NCBI GenBank assembly: GCA_030544235.1
Contig: CM060467.1
Span: forward strand, 1,050,001 to 1,114,000
Reading direction: 5' to 3'
Origin: Lepturacanthus savala
Taxonomy: Eukaryota > Chordata > Actinopteri > Scombriformes > Trichiuridae
Length of the DNA: 64,000 nt
Numbering within the stretch: the stretch's first letter is position 1; each line of letters opens with the position of its first letter. The notes under the pieces were generated by a model. It was not told the DNA's origin. It saw only the letters and a list, made by a program, of their open reading frames with translations, and did not search any database. The translations under genes were made by a program, and so were the position numbers. This document shows positions 48,601-60,984 of this stretch, one piece after another.

Positions 48601-51224
48601 ACGATAATTATCAATCAATTTGATATATTTTACATCATCATACACTAGTTGTATCCGCTGCCTTTACATTTCTGTATTAAAAGTCAGTTATTTAGCATAA
48701 AACACCATATTTTTAGCCTATTTTCTCCAGCTCCACGTAGTAAAAAGAACTAAACGAGTGAATTCTAGTGATTTATCAGCTTCTCTGTGTTAATATCAAA
48801 GAAGAAGAGCAGCCAAGAAGTTTCCTGGGTGTTAAACAGCGTTTAGAAGCTGTTGTTGCTGCTCATACGTCCTCAGGCTGCAGCACATTAACATCCATGT
48901 TAAATGTTAAGTGGATGGAAAAATAAAAAAAGCAGTGACTCAGCACTAATATTTACTGGAGGAAAGACTAAACAGCTGCAGCAGCAGAGGAAGGAGGAAA
49001 ACCAGCACGTTAAATAATGAAGAAACAAGTAAATAATGAAACAAAGGAGATTTTATTAACTGATTAACACTGGCTAATTAATTAGCTTATGTCGAGTTTG
49101 GGACAATTTGGTTTTAAGAAAAAAAAGATGAACATTTTCTTATTAAATTGGCTAAAATAAAAAAAAGAATTTAAAATAATAAACTAAATGATTTAATGCT
49201 GTTTAGTGTTTAATTTAGTTCAGTTTGGTTCTTGAAATAAAATCCAATAATTTACAGCAAAACATAAATATAGTTTATTATTATATACTATATAATTTGC
49301 TAAATAATAATGATCTAAAAGTACAATAATATTTATAGACATATGCAGCAGTCAGTGATATCTGAGATCTTATTGGTCGGTTTGGATGATTGACAGCTGC
49401 ATGGAGCCGTCAGAGCCAATAGAATCGAGTCACAGCAACGATAAATACTTCTATTAAAACACCGGTACACACCTAAACTAGTAAAATAAATATATTATAT
49501 ATAATATATTAATTGCATTATATTTTTTTTATTTAATTCCAAATTCGTGGCCCTAAAAGCCTCATTGACATCCATTATAGCTGCGTTTTTAATATCACTA
49601 CATTACAGTATAATAAAGATATTTATTAATTATTATATTGACTAAAATCATCATATCGTATCAGAATAGTCGTTCATTGCAGCCCTGAAATTGGTAAATT
49701 GATGATATTTAATTTAAATCAGACTGATTAAAGTTAAAAAAGACAAATCTGAGCAAATAAATAAAAATGATCAGTTGATTAATTGATTCGTTGCCAACGA
49801 TCACATTAATCTAATGTCCAAATTCTCTGATTATTTCCTGGTTCCTTTAATCTCCTGTAACATATAATATACCAGCATATCTGAGGATGTTTTTCCAACA
49901 CAGATGCAGCTTTGTCCTGTTTTACCTCCACACGCCCACCTCCTGGCAGACGATACGTGAATAATCAGACGTTCGTCCTGAGCTGAGTTTAATCTTCTCG
50001 TTTCATCGTTTCTGATGGAAACGAGTGAATCATCTCCATCAAATCACGTCCTCAAACAACCTCCCACTGAAAATAGATATAATCGTCTTTAAACCAGGAT
50101 AAAACCATTGGTTTGATTCTTTTTGCATTTGTAGACGTCGATTTTGATTTAAACTGAAATAAATAAACGTCCAATTATTAGTCAAGACCTGTAGCTAGCT
50201 AGCTAGCTAGCAATTACCACTAACTATAATAATATTAAATGCATTTATATGCTAGCTAAAAGTCCTCGCTAGTCCAGTTGGGCTAATATCCAGGGTTAAA
50301 GTTCATTTAAATAAATTAAATAACTTATTTTTGAAGTCAACTACAATATAATATTCTTTATAGTTAAACATTATTCCAGTTAAACATGAATATATTAGGT
50401 TGGTTCTATTTAAATTGATTAATTTGGATCAATAACTAAAATATTAAGGGAATAATTTGGACAAAGCAAAGAATTAAATACAATTATGGTTTACAGCAAC
50501 ATAAAATAGTGATTCAGTGTAAATTCTGATCATTTACATCAGTTTATAAGATGGAAAATACAAATTATTAAGTCAAATAAAATATAAAAAACATAGTTTT
50601 CTACTATTACTGACATTTCCTTATTTTAACTGTTTTTTCCAATAAAAACTGACTTTACACTAATGATAAATCCACTCTATACATCACTAATGTGGTAAAT
50701 ATCTACATAGATGTATAGAAAATAACTATAATAATGTCTTGACTATATTTTCTATTCATTTTAACTCATGGTGGTGAATTAAAGTATTTTTTCCTTTTAA
50801 TTTGAGCAGAATTATCCTTTTTTTTCAGTGTTTTGCAGGATTTTTAGTTGTTTTTCCTCTGATTTTGAAGCAGGAAACAGGAAAACACTCAGCAAACGTG
50901 TTGTTTTTCCAGAGATGAACGTTATCAGTGTCATTCACATTTAGACAAGAAGGGTCATGTGCAGAAAAACAGCAGGAATTTCCTGCAGCCAGTTATCGAC
51001 GGCGGTGGAAAACGTCGTCTCAGCAGTGGAGTCGCCCTCGTCCTGCCGGCCGACGGCCTCTCACTTTACTGGACGACGCTCGTAGAGATTTATGAGTTCT
51101 GAGGCTGCGTGGACTAACATTCAGCTTCAAGTCAACGCTTCTTAACTTCTTCCACATCCGTCCATCGCTCAAATCAAATCAAACCCCAAAAACAGGACAA
51201 ATGTTGCTCGTATACAACTGTTAC
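48601..51224. other. Intronic DNA, no gene recognised
   Basis: AT-rich. Holds the right copy of the 86-bp inverted repeat (49369-49455), a GCTA run at about 50193-50211, and a decayed ATTAATCG copy near 49.75 kb. Confidence 0.5.
49369..49455. repeat. 86-bp inverted repeat, right copy (partner 46739-46824)
   Basis: Reverse complement of the left copy: GGTCGGTTTGGATGATTGAC, AGAGCCAATAGAATCGAGTC and ACAGCAACGATAAATACTTC. Confidence 0.85.
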
Positions 51225-51475
51225 TGCAAAAAATGAAATATTAACAAGTGAAAATATCTTATTTTTGGTGCAATTAGTCCAATATGAGTCAAATGATCTT
51301 ATTCCAGTGGCAGATAACTCAGATTATTTTCCTTATTTGGGTAAATTTGGTTTAACATTAAAAACAAACCCTGAAAACTAAATAATCTTAAGATAATTCT
51401 GCTGTTTATTGGACTAATTGTACCAAAACCAGACGTTTTCACCTGATAAGCTTTTATTTTTTTGCAGCGTTTAAA
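51225..51475. repeat. Dispersed repeat with palindromic ends
   Basis: Begins ACTGCAAAAAATGAAATATTAACAAGTGAAAA-like (51230 on) and ends with the inverted phrase (TTTTCACCTGATAAG, TTTTTTTGCAGCGTTT). Internal AGTCCAATATGAGTCAAATG and AATTCTGCTGTTTATTGGAC pair in part. Fragments occur near 14.2 kb, 6.5-7.6 kb and 56.2 kb. Confidence 0.65.
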
Positions 51476-52084
51476 ATCTAGAACAAAAAGTGCAGGCGCC
51501 TCCCATCAGGCCGTTTAAAAAAAGACGTTCTAATCTGGTAAATACAAATAGCACAGGGCTAATTTTATGGTTTTATTCTCGTACAGGGAAACATCACCTC
51601 CCAGCTGCCCTGTTTTCTCTCTTTATTCCAGTAAAGCTGAAACGCTTTAGCTCCGTTATCCCAGGTGTTCATTGAGTCTGGAAACACGACATTAAAAAAG
51701 CATGAAGTTGTTCAACACTTTACTTTTTCCAGCGTGAAGGGAAGTTTTCCTGCAGCAGCAGCCTCCTCCTGTGAATGCAAAGAAAAAAACACACTTTGAA
51801 ATGAAAACACTCACAGAGAGAGAGAGAGTGATGCAACAAAGTGTGACTAAGGAGGTTTTTCTGTGTGTGTTTTATGACATTTTCCTCTGAGGTGTGTTGA
51901 ACCACCCCGAGGCTGAAATAAACACAGCTTCAGGATCGACAGGTTCCCGTCTCTGAGCCCTGGGGGACTCCTGTAGATTACAGCTCGGTTTACAGGATGG
52001 GGGGGGAAGAGAAGAAAAGGCATGTCTGGTGTTGTTTTTATGGTATTTTACCTGAGGTGGTTCAGTAACTGGGGTGTGCACAGG
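51476..52084. other. Intronic DNA, no gene recognised
   Basis: Short frames without recognisable product. An AG run at about 51815-51828. Confidence 0.45.
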
Positions 52085-53082
52085 GGGCAAAACGCTGAAG
52101 TGGCCAAAACATGTCATCTTAGGAGTTAAAAAGCAGGTAAAGTGCCCTCTAGGAGTCAAAATATGTGCTAAAATGCATTTTTGGGAGCTAAAAAGTGTGT
52201 TAAAGTGCCCTCTTGGAGCATAAACCTGTTAAAATGCCCTTTTAAGGGTTAAAAAACATGTTAAAGTGTCTTCTAGGGGCCAAAAAGTGCACTGAAGTGG
52301 AGCTAAAACGTGTTAAAGTGCATTCTTGAGCTAAAAAGTGATCCAAAACATCTGTTAAAGTGCCCTATAGGAAGCCATAAAGCATATTAAATGCCTTTTA
52401 GGAGCCTAAAAGTGTGCTGAAGTGCCCTCTAGGAGTCAAAATATGTGCTAAAGTTCCATCTTTGGAGCTAAAACATGTGCTAAAGTGCCCTCTTAGAGCT
52501 AAAAAGCATGTTGAAGTGCCTTCTTGAGCTAAAAAGTGATCTAAGCATCCAAAACATGTGTTCAAGTGTTCTCTGGGGAGCCATAACGCATGTTAAATGG
52601 GTGTTACATGTGCTAAAGTGCCCTCTAGGGAGTTGAAAGGCATGTTAAAGTGCCCTCTAGGTGCCAAAAAGTGTGCTGAAGTGTCCTCTTGGGAGTTAAA
52701 ACGTGGGATAGAGTACCCTCTTAGAGCTAAAAAGCATGCTAAAGCGCTGTCTTGGTAGCTAAAAAATCCTTAAAGTGCCCTCTAAAAGCCAAATCAGCTG
52801 GTGAGTGTCCTCTTTGGAGATAAAAAAACATGTTAAAGTGCATTTTTGAGCTAAAACGTGATCCAAAATGTGTTAAAGTGCCCTCTCGGAGCCCCAAAAA
52901 TGTGCTGAAGTGCCCTCTTGGAGCTAAAACGTGGGATAGAGTGCCCTCTTAGAGCTAAAAAGCATGTTAAACGTGTGTTAAAATGTCCTCTTTGGAGCTA
53001 AAAGGTATGTAAAGTGCCCTCTAGGAGCTAAAACATGTGTGGCCATATAAAACATGCCTAAAGTGCCCTCTGCAGTGCCCTT
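52085..53082. repeat. 31-bp minisatellite array D, reverse orientation
   Basis: About 29 degenerate units share AAAGTGCCCTCTAGGAGC and AAAACATGTG, the reverse complement of arrays A-C. Divergence is similar to array A. Confidence 0.95.
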
Positions 53083-53089
53083 TTCACCA

Positions 53090-53410
53090 CTTCTCTTTAA
53101 ACCCAGCACCTGCTCTACTTCCATTTATTTTTACTTCCAAGGGAACGTGCGAAAGCGATTATTTCCCATGTGCCCAGAGTCCAAGGGAGAAAAAAAATGA
53201 CTCTGCAGGACCATCTAATCTCCAAGGTTCCCAATAACCCTACACACACACACACACACACACTCACACACCTATTCCATCTCTCAGGTCCAGTTCCCCC
53301 TGACATTACTGCCTCAGTAGTGGAGGAAAGGCCACGCTGGAAAACCGCTGTGGGGATCAATAAGGCAATTTTCTGTCAGGTCAGCGGCTGACGTCCGGGT
53401 TATTTACTCT
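53090..53410. promoter_or_regulatory. Candidate conserved non-coding island with CA tract
   Basis: Non-repetitive phrases include AAAGCGATTATTTCCCATGT, GACATTACTGCCTCAGTAGT and GATCAATAAGGCAATTTTCT around a CA run (53241-53262). A frame PPDITASVVEERPRWKTAVG is open here but matches no man1c1 segment I know, so I read it as non-coding. Confidence 0.3.
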
Positions 53411-53785
53411 GGAGGCGGTCGCTAACGGCGACGGGGGTGATCGCTAACGGCGACGGGATGGGACATATCGCCTAGCTTACCTTCTGATCAGGTCGAACCC
53501 CTCCTGAACGTCCTAGAACAGACGTCCCATCCATCCACAGCAGAAAATACATCCTCGCCGCCTCCGGTGCCGTTTCAGTGTATTTATAGATGAAGGATAC
53601 GTATGAGATTTGTTTCTCTACGTCTCTAAATATATTTGAGGTTATTTGGGAGGATCTCCAGCTACAGTCGTCTCATAAAGGGACATTTCTCCACTTCGGC
53701 AGGTGACTGGCTTCACTTTTAAAGTTTTAACAACTCCCTGTTAGCGTCGGCATATGAGTTGATTATAACTTTAATATAATTAACT
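53411..53785. other. Intronic spacer, no gene recognised
   Basis: Contains a duplicated GGTCGCTAACGGCGACGGG / GATCGCTAACGGCGACGGG pair at about 53417-53457 and otherwise nothing recognised. Confidence 0.45.
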
Positions 53786-54250
53786 CAGAGTCCACAACCT
53801 AAAGATCATCAGTTTATTATTATAGAGACTAAAGAAACCAGGAAATAATCAGAGAAGAGAAGCTGGAACCAGAGAATTTGGACATTTTCTACTTAATAAA
53901 TGACTCAAATCCATTAATCGATTATTAAAATAGTTTGATGTCAAATCAAATGTGGGGTTCCTCAGGGTTCTGTTCTAGATCCTGTGAAGTTTCAGTCATC
54001 AGTTTATTATTATAGAAGAATAAAGAAACCAGGAAATAATCAGAGAAGAGAAGCTGGAACCAGAGAATTTACACATTTTATACTTAAAAAATGACTCAAA
54101 TTGATTAAACAATTATCAAAACAGTCAGTGATTAATGTGATAGTTGACAAAACCAACTATTTTTATAATAAATGTCTAAATTTTCTGAAATCAAAATTCA
54201 CAAAATAGTAATTTTACATCATTTTATGAACCAAATATAACATAATTATC
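53786..54250. repeat. ATTAATCG-family copies with RT-like fragment
   Basis: Same phrases as 47850-48600. The fragment at about 53936-54000 has CTCAGGGTTCTGTTCTAG in place of CTCAAGGTTCCGTTCTAG. Confidence 0.85.
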
Positions 54251-55080
54251 TATAACATAGTTGTAGCTTTACTTCTTGGTGGGTAAAACATTTTGTTTAT
54301 CAAGATAAAACATCATATAAATTATTAATAACTATTAATAAATAACAGAACGTATGAAAACCATAAGCTGAGTATTTAATAAATCATCACAGTCTGTGAT
54401 GCAGCAGCAAATCTTTAGTTTCATTAAAGTTATTAAAGCTTCTTTGTGGTCGAGGTTTAATTTCCTGGTGATTCATGAACACGGAGGATAAACACAACAT
54501 TATAATAATAGTAACAACACAGACACATAAAACACTATTAATATGCAGAGATTTGAACCTGAAGCTTAAGAAGGCGACTGCTCATTTGCATCATATGAGA
54601 CGTAACCTGCTGCTTCTCTATAGACGGAAAGACTCTGAATATGTTTAATCCCTGCAGAAATCTGCTGAACTCGTGTCTCCTGAGGATTTCTGATGTTTCT
54701 CAGAGTGGGAGCATCATCCCAAACCCAACAATCGCTTATTAGGAAAATCCAGGAAGTCAAAAAGATCAGGGTTTACCTGCAAAGGTTGAGTAAACGTCCA
54801 CCATGTCTGGATTCTTCAGCTAATCCTCTAGAAAACGTGCAGAGGAATTCACTGTTTCAGCTCCAGAGTTTGTGTTTTCAGGATTTATCTCTGCTTTATT
54901 CACATTAAACAGCTTCCGTGCATGTGGTCATTGATACCTGATAGAACAGAAAACTAATCGATCAGCAGGAAATCTGAGACACAACCAGCGTAGGAGGGTC
55001 AATTTCTGCTGAAACGGCAAGAAAATGGGTTTATTTTAAATTCTGAGACTGAATTATGGTGATTTTTATAAAGAATAAAT
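54251..55080. other. Intronic DNA, no gene recognised
   Basis: Includes GCTCATTTGCATCATATGAG near 54580 (octamer-like ATTTGCAT). Short frames on both strands have no recognisable product. Confidence 0.45.
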
Positions 55081-55478
55081 ACCCCTGGTGGTACGTGGAG
55101 GTACTGCAGGGGGTCTGTGTCCCCCTGGTGGTACGTGGAGGTACTGCAGGGGGTCTGTGTCCCCCTGGTGGTACGTGGAGGTACTGCAGGGGGTCTGTGT
55201 CCCCCTGGTGGTACATGGAGGTACTGCAGGGGGTTCACGTCCCCCTGGTGGTACGTGGAGGTACTGCAGGGGGTCTGTGTCCCCCTGGTGGTACGTGGAG
55301 GTACTGCAGGGGGTCTGTGTTCCCCCTGGTGGTACGTGGAGGTACTGCAGGGGGGGTCTGTGTCCCCCTGGTGGTACGTGGAGGTACTGCAGGGGGTCTG
55401 TGTCCCCCTGGTGGTACGTGGAGGTACTGCAGGGGGGTCTGTGTCCCCCTGGTGGTACGTGGAGGTACTGCAGGGGGA
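55081..55478. repeat. 40-bp minisatellite, ten copies (reverse orientation)
   Basis: Inverted relative to 3677-3836 and nearly identical between units, with CCCCTGGTGGTACGTGGAGG and TACTGCAGGGGGTCTGTGT. All three + frames and one - frame are open through it because units are almost identical and 40 bp shifts frame each time. Immediately after it, GGTTGAGAACCACTG (55494-55508) resembles a hAT/Charlie-type terminal inverted repeat, so the minisatellite may have grown inside a hAT-like element. Confidence 0.95.
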
Positions 55479-56300
55479 ACATCACTGAAAACAGGTTGAG
55501 AACCACTGATTTAGACAATGATTAAACCCATTTTAATGTGAACCAGACTTTGAACTTTGACCTTTCTAAATTAACTTTGAGAGTCTTTTGATTTAACGTC
55601 CTGTGGTGGAGCCACATCACAGTAATCAGACATGATTCACCAATTATTTACAATAATTTATTCTGTCTATCGCTGTGTTTAATATCAAACATCAAAAAGT
55701 TATTGATCCCTGTGAAAAATGGACCTGGGCAACAGAATAATATCAATATATATCATCAAAATCCTCCTCATCAATAATAATAATAAGGAAATTAGAGCTG
55801 CAGCGATTAATCGATTTTCTGATTTATTTTAGTCCTGGACAATAAAATAATAATAATATTAATATATATCATCAATATCCATAAATCCAATAAGAAAATA
55901 GTCAATATTATTATAGTTTGATAATCAATTCATCAATTTGAGTCATTTTTGTTGTTGTTTTAGTTCTGGGTAATAAAACAATATCAATATATTTAGTCAA
56001 ATTAATATAATATATAAATTCTGATCGATTAGTTAATGACTATCACATTAATTGTTGAATATTTTGATAATCGAAGAAGATAACGGTTTATTTTACATCA
56101 GTAAAACATCCTGAAACAACATGAAATAACAAAATGATCTACTAAAGAAATAAAATAATAATAATAATAAAATAATAATAAAAGATAATTTAACTCAATA
56201 ATTTAACTAATTGTAGCAAAACTAAGACATTTTTACTTGTTAAGATTCATTTTTTTCAGTGTATTTTTCCCTTATTTAATATTTTATTTCTTGTTTGTTA
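55479..56300. other. AT-rich intronic DNA with family remnants
   Basis: Contains decayed ATTAATCG remnants near 55.8-56.1 kb, AATAATAATA low-complexity sequence and the end of a dispersed repeat near 56.2 kb. No gene seen. Confidence 0.5.
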
Positions 56301-56319
56301 TTCCTGCATTTATCAGACT

Positions 56320-56480
56320 AACTGCTGAATTCCCTCAGTAGTTTTTGCTTTTAATTTGAAAACCTTGGCACAATGAGTAATGTCTCATTTCCAAGTGTAA
56401 TTAGGATTCTGATGAATAGTTTCATTCTTATTAATGCAGACTGCCGTTTCCCTCCATATAAAACGTCTTCAGGTGTTTAA
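56320..56480. promoter_or_regulatory. Candidate conserved non-coding element
   Basis: Contains CCTTGGCACAATGAGTAATG, TCTCATTTCCAAGTGTAATT and AGGATTCTGATGAATAG, which look unlike surrounding repeats. TTGGCACAATG is NFI-half-site-like. Confidence 0.28.
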
Positions 56481-56859
56481 AAGCAGCTGTTTAGTCGTAT
56501 TTATTAGTATTTCAGAGTTTCCAGTGATTTTTACTGTTTGTGCATCAAACAGCTTCCTCTTATATGTTCTATAGATGGGATTTAATGGTCGGAATTCTCC
56601 TTTTCTCCAGTTTGAAGAGTATTTGTTGTTTTTTTATGCTATAAACTCAAAGTTAACAGCCATTAGTCAGTTATTATCCTGCAGAGCCTTGTTAATAATA
56701 CATCATATTATACATTATACATTATATTATTCCTAATGGATCCAAGCTTTAACTCCACTGGTCAAACTGCATTAACCTGTTTATGGAAACTCTTCAATCA
56801 TTCATGTGTTTTCACTTCAGAAATGTATTGAAATCAATATTTAGATGTAGAGCCTGAAA

Positions 56860-57375
56860 ACGATTAATCGATTAGTTGCCAACTCTCACATTAATCACCA
56901 ATCATTTTAATTAATATTTAAAGGATTTGAGTCATTTTTTAAGAAGAAAATGTCCAAATAGTGAACTCATCTTTGGGTTGTGGACAAAAAAAAGACATTT
57001 TAGACTTTAGGAAATTCACATTTTACAGCATTTTATGATTAATCAGTTAATCGTTTTGGTGTATGTATAAAATTTAAATGCTTGAAAGTAAAAAATACTA
57101 AAAATAAAATAGTAAAATACAAAAAAATAGAAAATTACTAAAAATACAACATACACAAAATCACAAAAAATACCAACAAAAAAATTTAAAATAAAATATT
57201 AAAACCACAAATATAGTGAAGATAATAAAATAATACAAAAAGAAAAATTAAATAAAATAAAAATAAATAAATAAAAAAAATACTAAAAATGGAGAAATAA
57301 CCCAAAAAATTTTAAATTTTAAAAATAAAATACAAAAAAATATAAAATTACAAAAAAATATATAAAATTACTAAA
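56860..57375. repeat. ATTAATCG-family copy joined to an A-rich tract (partner 31720-32330)
   Basis: Shares GTTTTGGTGTATGTATAAAA, TTGAAAGTAAAAAATACTAA and the AAAATACTAAAAATAC tract with the 31.9-kb copy. A GT run follows at 57416-57436. Confidence 0.75.
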
Positions 57376-57639
57376 CATGTATATATGGTGCATCTATTCT
57401 ATATTGTATTATATTGTGTGTGTGTGTGTGTGTGTGTATATTTCTTTTTCTTCCATAACTGTTTTATCTTATCTTCAAAAATTTGGACTAAATGAACCAA
57501 AAACAAGACGTTTTCAGCCGATAACATGTATTTTTTCTGCAGCAGCAGCAAGTATCTTTACATCTATACGAGTCTTCAGCCTTTTTATAAAACACCATCT
57601 TTGCTTCCTTTGTGCTGCTCTAAAGACGTTTGTATGAAT

Positions 57640-58130
57640 GAGGAGAGGCTGCACGTCTCCGTCTGACACCGAGACGGAATCCTCTCCTCCGACCCCCCCC
57701 CCCCCCCCCCCCCCCCCCATTGATGACAAGTGGATAGAGGGAACAATGGCGGCCATTGTTTTACCGTCTGCTAGCGGGGGGAGGCTAACGCGGCTACACC
57801 TCAGAAACAAGAAGAAGACGGGAGGCCCTGACACCTAATAGGCTGGGGGTGAAAACCTAGTTATTACAGCAAGGCATGCTGGGAACGCAGGGCTTTTCAT
57901 AGCCTCCTCTAAACGGGGGAAACAGTATCGGCCTTTGTCGCAGCTGCAGTCGGACGCGCTGTTGAGATGTTGTTGGTGGACGAGGGGGGGGACGTCCCAC
58001 GCCCCTTAAACGCCCCGCGGAGTCCCGCAGGGTCAGAGCTTTTGTTTCTGGAAGCAGTTCGCCTGGCGTAGCCTGGCGCTGCTTCTGGCTGCTGCACATA
58101 TCAGGCTTTTCTTGGGTTTTTTTGTGCAGC
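57640..58130. promoter_or_regulatory. GC-rich island with 26-C run and SOX-type palindrome
   Basis: The island includes a run of 26 C (57693-57718), the near-perfect palindrome AACAATGGCGGCCATTGTT (57742-57760; two inverted ACAATGG SOX-like sites) and CpG-containing sequence to about 58100. It may be an enhancer or minor promoter; nothing in it is recognised as coding. Confidence 0.35.
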
Positions 58131-58439
58131 TCGTGGTTTAATCTGCATTCAGGAAACAGGATGTTTGTGGTAGAATGTGACAACATGAAAACCGTCAAGT
58201 GTTGGTGTCACTTACTGTACATTTATCTGTAGTTTAACCCTAAAAAAACCTGCTACCACAGTTTAACTCTCTTAAAGAAAGAATAAAAGAAACATAAGAC
58301 AATAAAACCAATAAAAAGGCAATAAAATACAATAATATATAAGAAAAAAATAAAGATTCACAATATGAAAATATGAATATGACAGGGCAACATGTCTAAT
58401 TAACAAAAACACATGTTTTATATACTAGGTGGATTATAT
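58131..58439. other. AT-rich intronic DNA, no gene recognised
   Basis: Runs of AATAAAA and AAGAAACATAAG-like sequence only. Confidence 0.45.
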
Positions 58440-59100
58440 ATTTATAAATCTCATTTTCTGATTTATTTATTCTTCTATAATAATAAACTGATGACTGAAA
58501 CTTCACAGGATCTAGAACGGAACCTTGAGGAACCCCACATTTGATTTGACATCAAACTATTTTAATAATCGATTAATAGATTGGAGTCATTTTTAAGAAG
58601 TAAATGTCTAAATTCTCTGGTTCCAGCTTCTCTTCTCTGATTATTTCCTGGTTTCTTTAGTCTCTATAATAATAAACTGATGATCTTTGGGTTGTGGACT
58701 GTTGGTCTGGACAAAAAAATGTGGAAATTTGGTCCAGATCCACCAGTGGAGAAGCAAAAGTGAAGAGAAATCATTGTTCTAATCCCAAAAGTTACAAAAA
58801 CACTAACAATTAACTGGAGAGCTTCTCTTCTCTGATCAAAAAGTGTCTTTACTTGATATAGAAGGATAAAAGGATGCATTCACATTGTGTTATCTGGAGA
58901 ACTCTAATAATGAGTTGATTAATTATTAATCTGCAACTATTTTGATAATCGATTAATCGATTTGAGTCTTTTTTTAAGTAGAAAATGTGTAAATTCTCTG
59001 GTTCCAGCTTCTGTTCTCTGATTATTTCCTGGTTTCTTTAGTCTCTATAATAATAAACTGATGATCTGGACTAAAAAACAGACATTTTAGGCTCCTGCAT
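58440..59100. repeat. ATTAATCG-family copies with RT-like fragment
   Basis: Fragment at about 58496-58556 in reverse orientation, plus family phrases repeated near 58610 and 58990. Confidence 0.85.
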
Positions 59101-59109
59101 TAATGAACT

Positions 59110-59640
59110 AACACATTAAACAAGCCTTAATCCCTCGTTGTGGCCACTGGTCACATCTGATTGGCTAATCCAGAGACAGACGGCCTTTTTTGACTCTTTA
59201 CCAGTCGTTTTTCTGTTTGTGGCCATTTGTCCGTCGGTGCCGGTCGTTTCTTTTTAGCCTCTATCACTGCTGGACCTTGACACCTGTTATTCTTGAGAAC
59301 ATTGTGTTTTTGCTTTGCTGCTTTCACCTTGGGTCCGTTTCCTTGGAATGTGCCTCCGACTGTGGACAGAGCGGAGGCCGTTTAGCCGAGTGTAATTGAC
59401 TATAGCTTCTCTCTCTCTGTGGCCTTGATAACTGGACTGAAATTGAGGTTCTGTGGCCTCGTTGGCGTTTCCACCCTCAGCAACGGCGAATCATTGACCA
59501 CGGTTAAAAGTATGTTAACCCTATTCAGAGGTGGATGATCAGAGCTGTGATACGTCTGGAATAAAAGGCCAGAAACGATCCAACCACAGTCCCAATTAAT
59601 TTACTGTCTCCATTTGTTTTTCATTTATTGGATATTGGAC
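59110..59640. promoter_or_regulatory. Candidate conserved non-coding island
   Basis: Non-repetitive sequence with GGTCACATCTGATTGGCTAA (CCAAT-box-like), GAGTGTAATTGACTATAGC and CAGTCCCAATTAATTTACTG. No coding support. Confidence 0.3.
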
Positions 59641-59734
59641 AACAAAGAAGAAACAAGTGGAGAGAAACAAGTGGAGAGAGATTGGTTTGATATGTGTTAA
59701 TGATCCCTGGATGGAATCAGACCAGGGAGGATAT

Positions 59735-60325
59735 AGTTAAAGTGTCCTGTATGATAACAGTGTCCTCTAGGAGCCAAAATATGTGCTAAAGTTCCCTCTT
59801 GGGAGCTAAAACATATACTAAAGGGCCTTCTAGGACCCAAAATGTGCTAATGTGCTTGCATCAAAAATGTGCTAAAGTCCACTCTAAGAGCCAAAATATC
59901 TAGTAAAGTGCCCTCTCAGGAGCTAAAACATGTACTAAAGGGCCTTCTAGGAGCCAAAATGTGTGCTAAAGTGCCCTCTGGGAGTCAAAGTTCACTCATG
60001 ACAGCCAAAACTTGTGCTAATGTGCCTTCATGGCAGCCAAACATTTGCTAAAGTGCCCTCTAGGAGGTAAAATGCATATTAAAATAACCTATAAGAGCCA
60101 AAATGTCGACTAAAGTGCCCTCTTGGGAGCTAAAACACATACTAAAGGACCTTCTAGGACCCAAAATGTCTGCTAAAGTGCCCTCTGGGGGTCTAAATTT
60201 TTGATAATGTTCTCTCATGACAGCCAAAACATGGGCTAAAGTTCCCTCATGGCAGCCAAACGTGTACTAAAGTGCCCTCTTGGGAGCTAAAGCTCCTTCT
60301 AGGAGCCAAAACAAGTGCTATATGA
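59735..60325. repeat. 31-bp minisatellite array E, reverse orientation
   Basis: About 17-19 degenerate units with CTAAAGTGCCCTCTAGGAGC-type core. Same class and orientation as array D. Confidence 0.93.
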
Positions 60326-60984
60326 GCCTTTCCTTTTTCCTTTTCACTGCCCTTTTAAAAGTCTGTGCATGCCACTGATGTGGCTCCATCTTTCATTGGT
60401 TGAATCAGATAAAATGTTGTGATATCTGGTTTTGGTAGCATTTAGCATCACAACACTGAGGATCATGGCTTCAGGCTTTTTGGGTTCCTCATGAAACTTT
60501 AAAGCAGTAGAAAGACGTTTGTTTTATCTCTTCCCACCGAGGATGACACGTTTATTTGTTTCCATCTCTTCGTCAGCGTCAAATACAACAACAGCCTTGG
60601 TGTCATGAATTTTACACCCAAATAAAACACACCTACTTTGACAACGCTGGAACAGACAATAGAACTCATTGTGCCGCCTTGATAAGCTACAGAATATAAT
60701 GGAATAATGGATCCGATTCATCCCATACAACAACGCTAGTGACCCATTTATACAATGATTGATGGATGCTGTAAAGCTATGATTGAGATTATAGCGACTA
60801 GCGCTGCAGCTAACTGCTAACTGCTATTTATAAAGTGGATTAATCTATTGATAATATGATCAATTAGTTGATAGGTTCATAAAATGTCGATCAGTGTTTC
60901 TCAAAAGCTGGAGATTCAACCTAAAATGATAATAAACCCTAAAATGACATTTTGGACATTAAAGCAGCTTTTAATTAAACATCT
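60326..60984. other. Intronic DNA, no gene recognised
   Basis: Balanced sequence with a short unrecognised minus-strand frame at 60524-60733. Confidence 0.45.

Noticed and set aside
55056..55525. Open frames of 123-150 codons in several frames at 55.1-55.5 kb
   Set aside because: They are produced by ten near-identical 40-bp units; the same Pro/Gly/Tyr phrases appear in every frame, and no splice sites or conserved domain support them.
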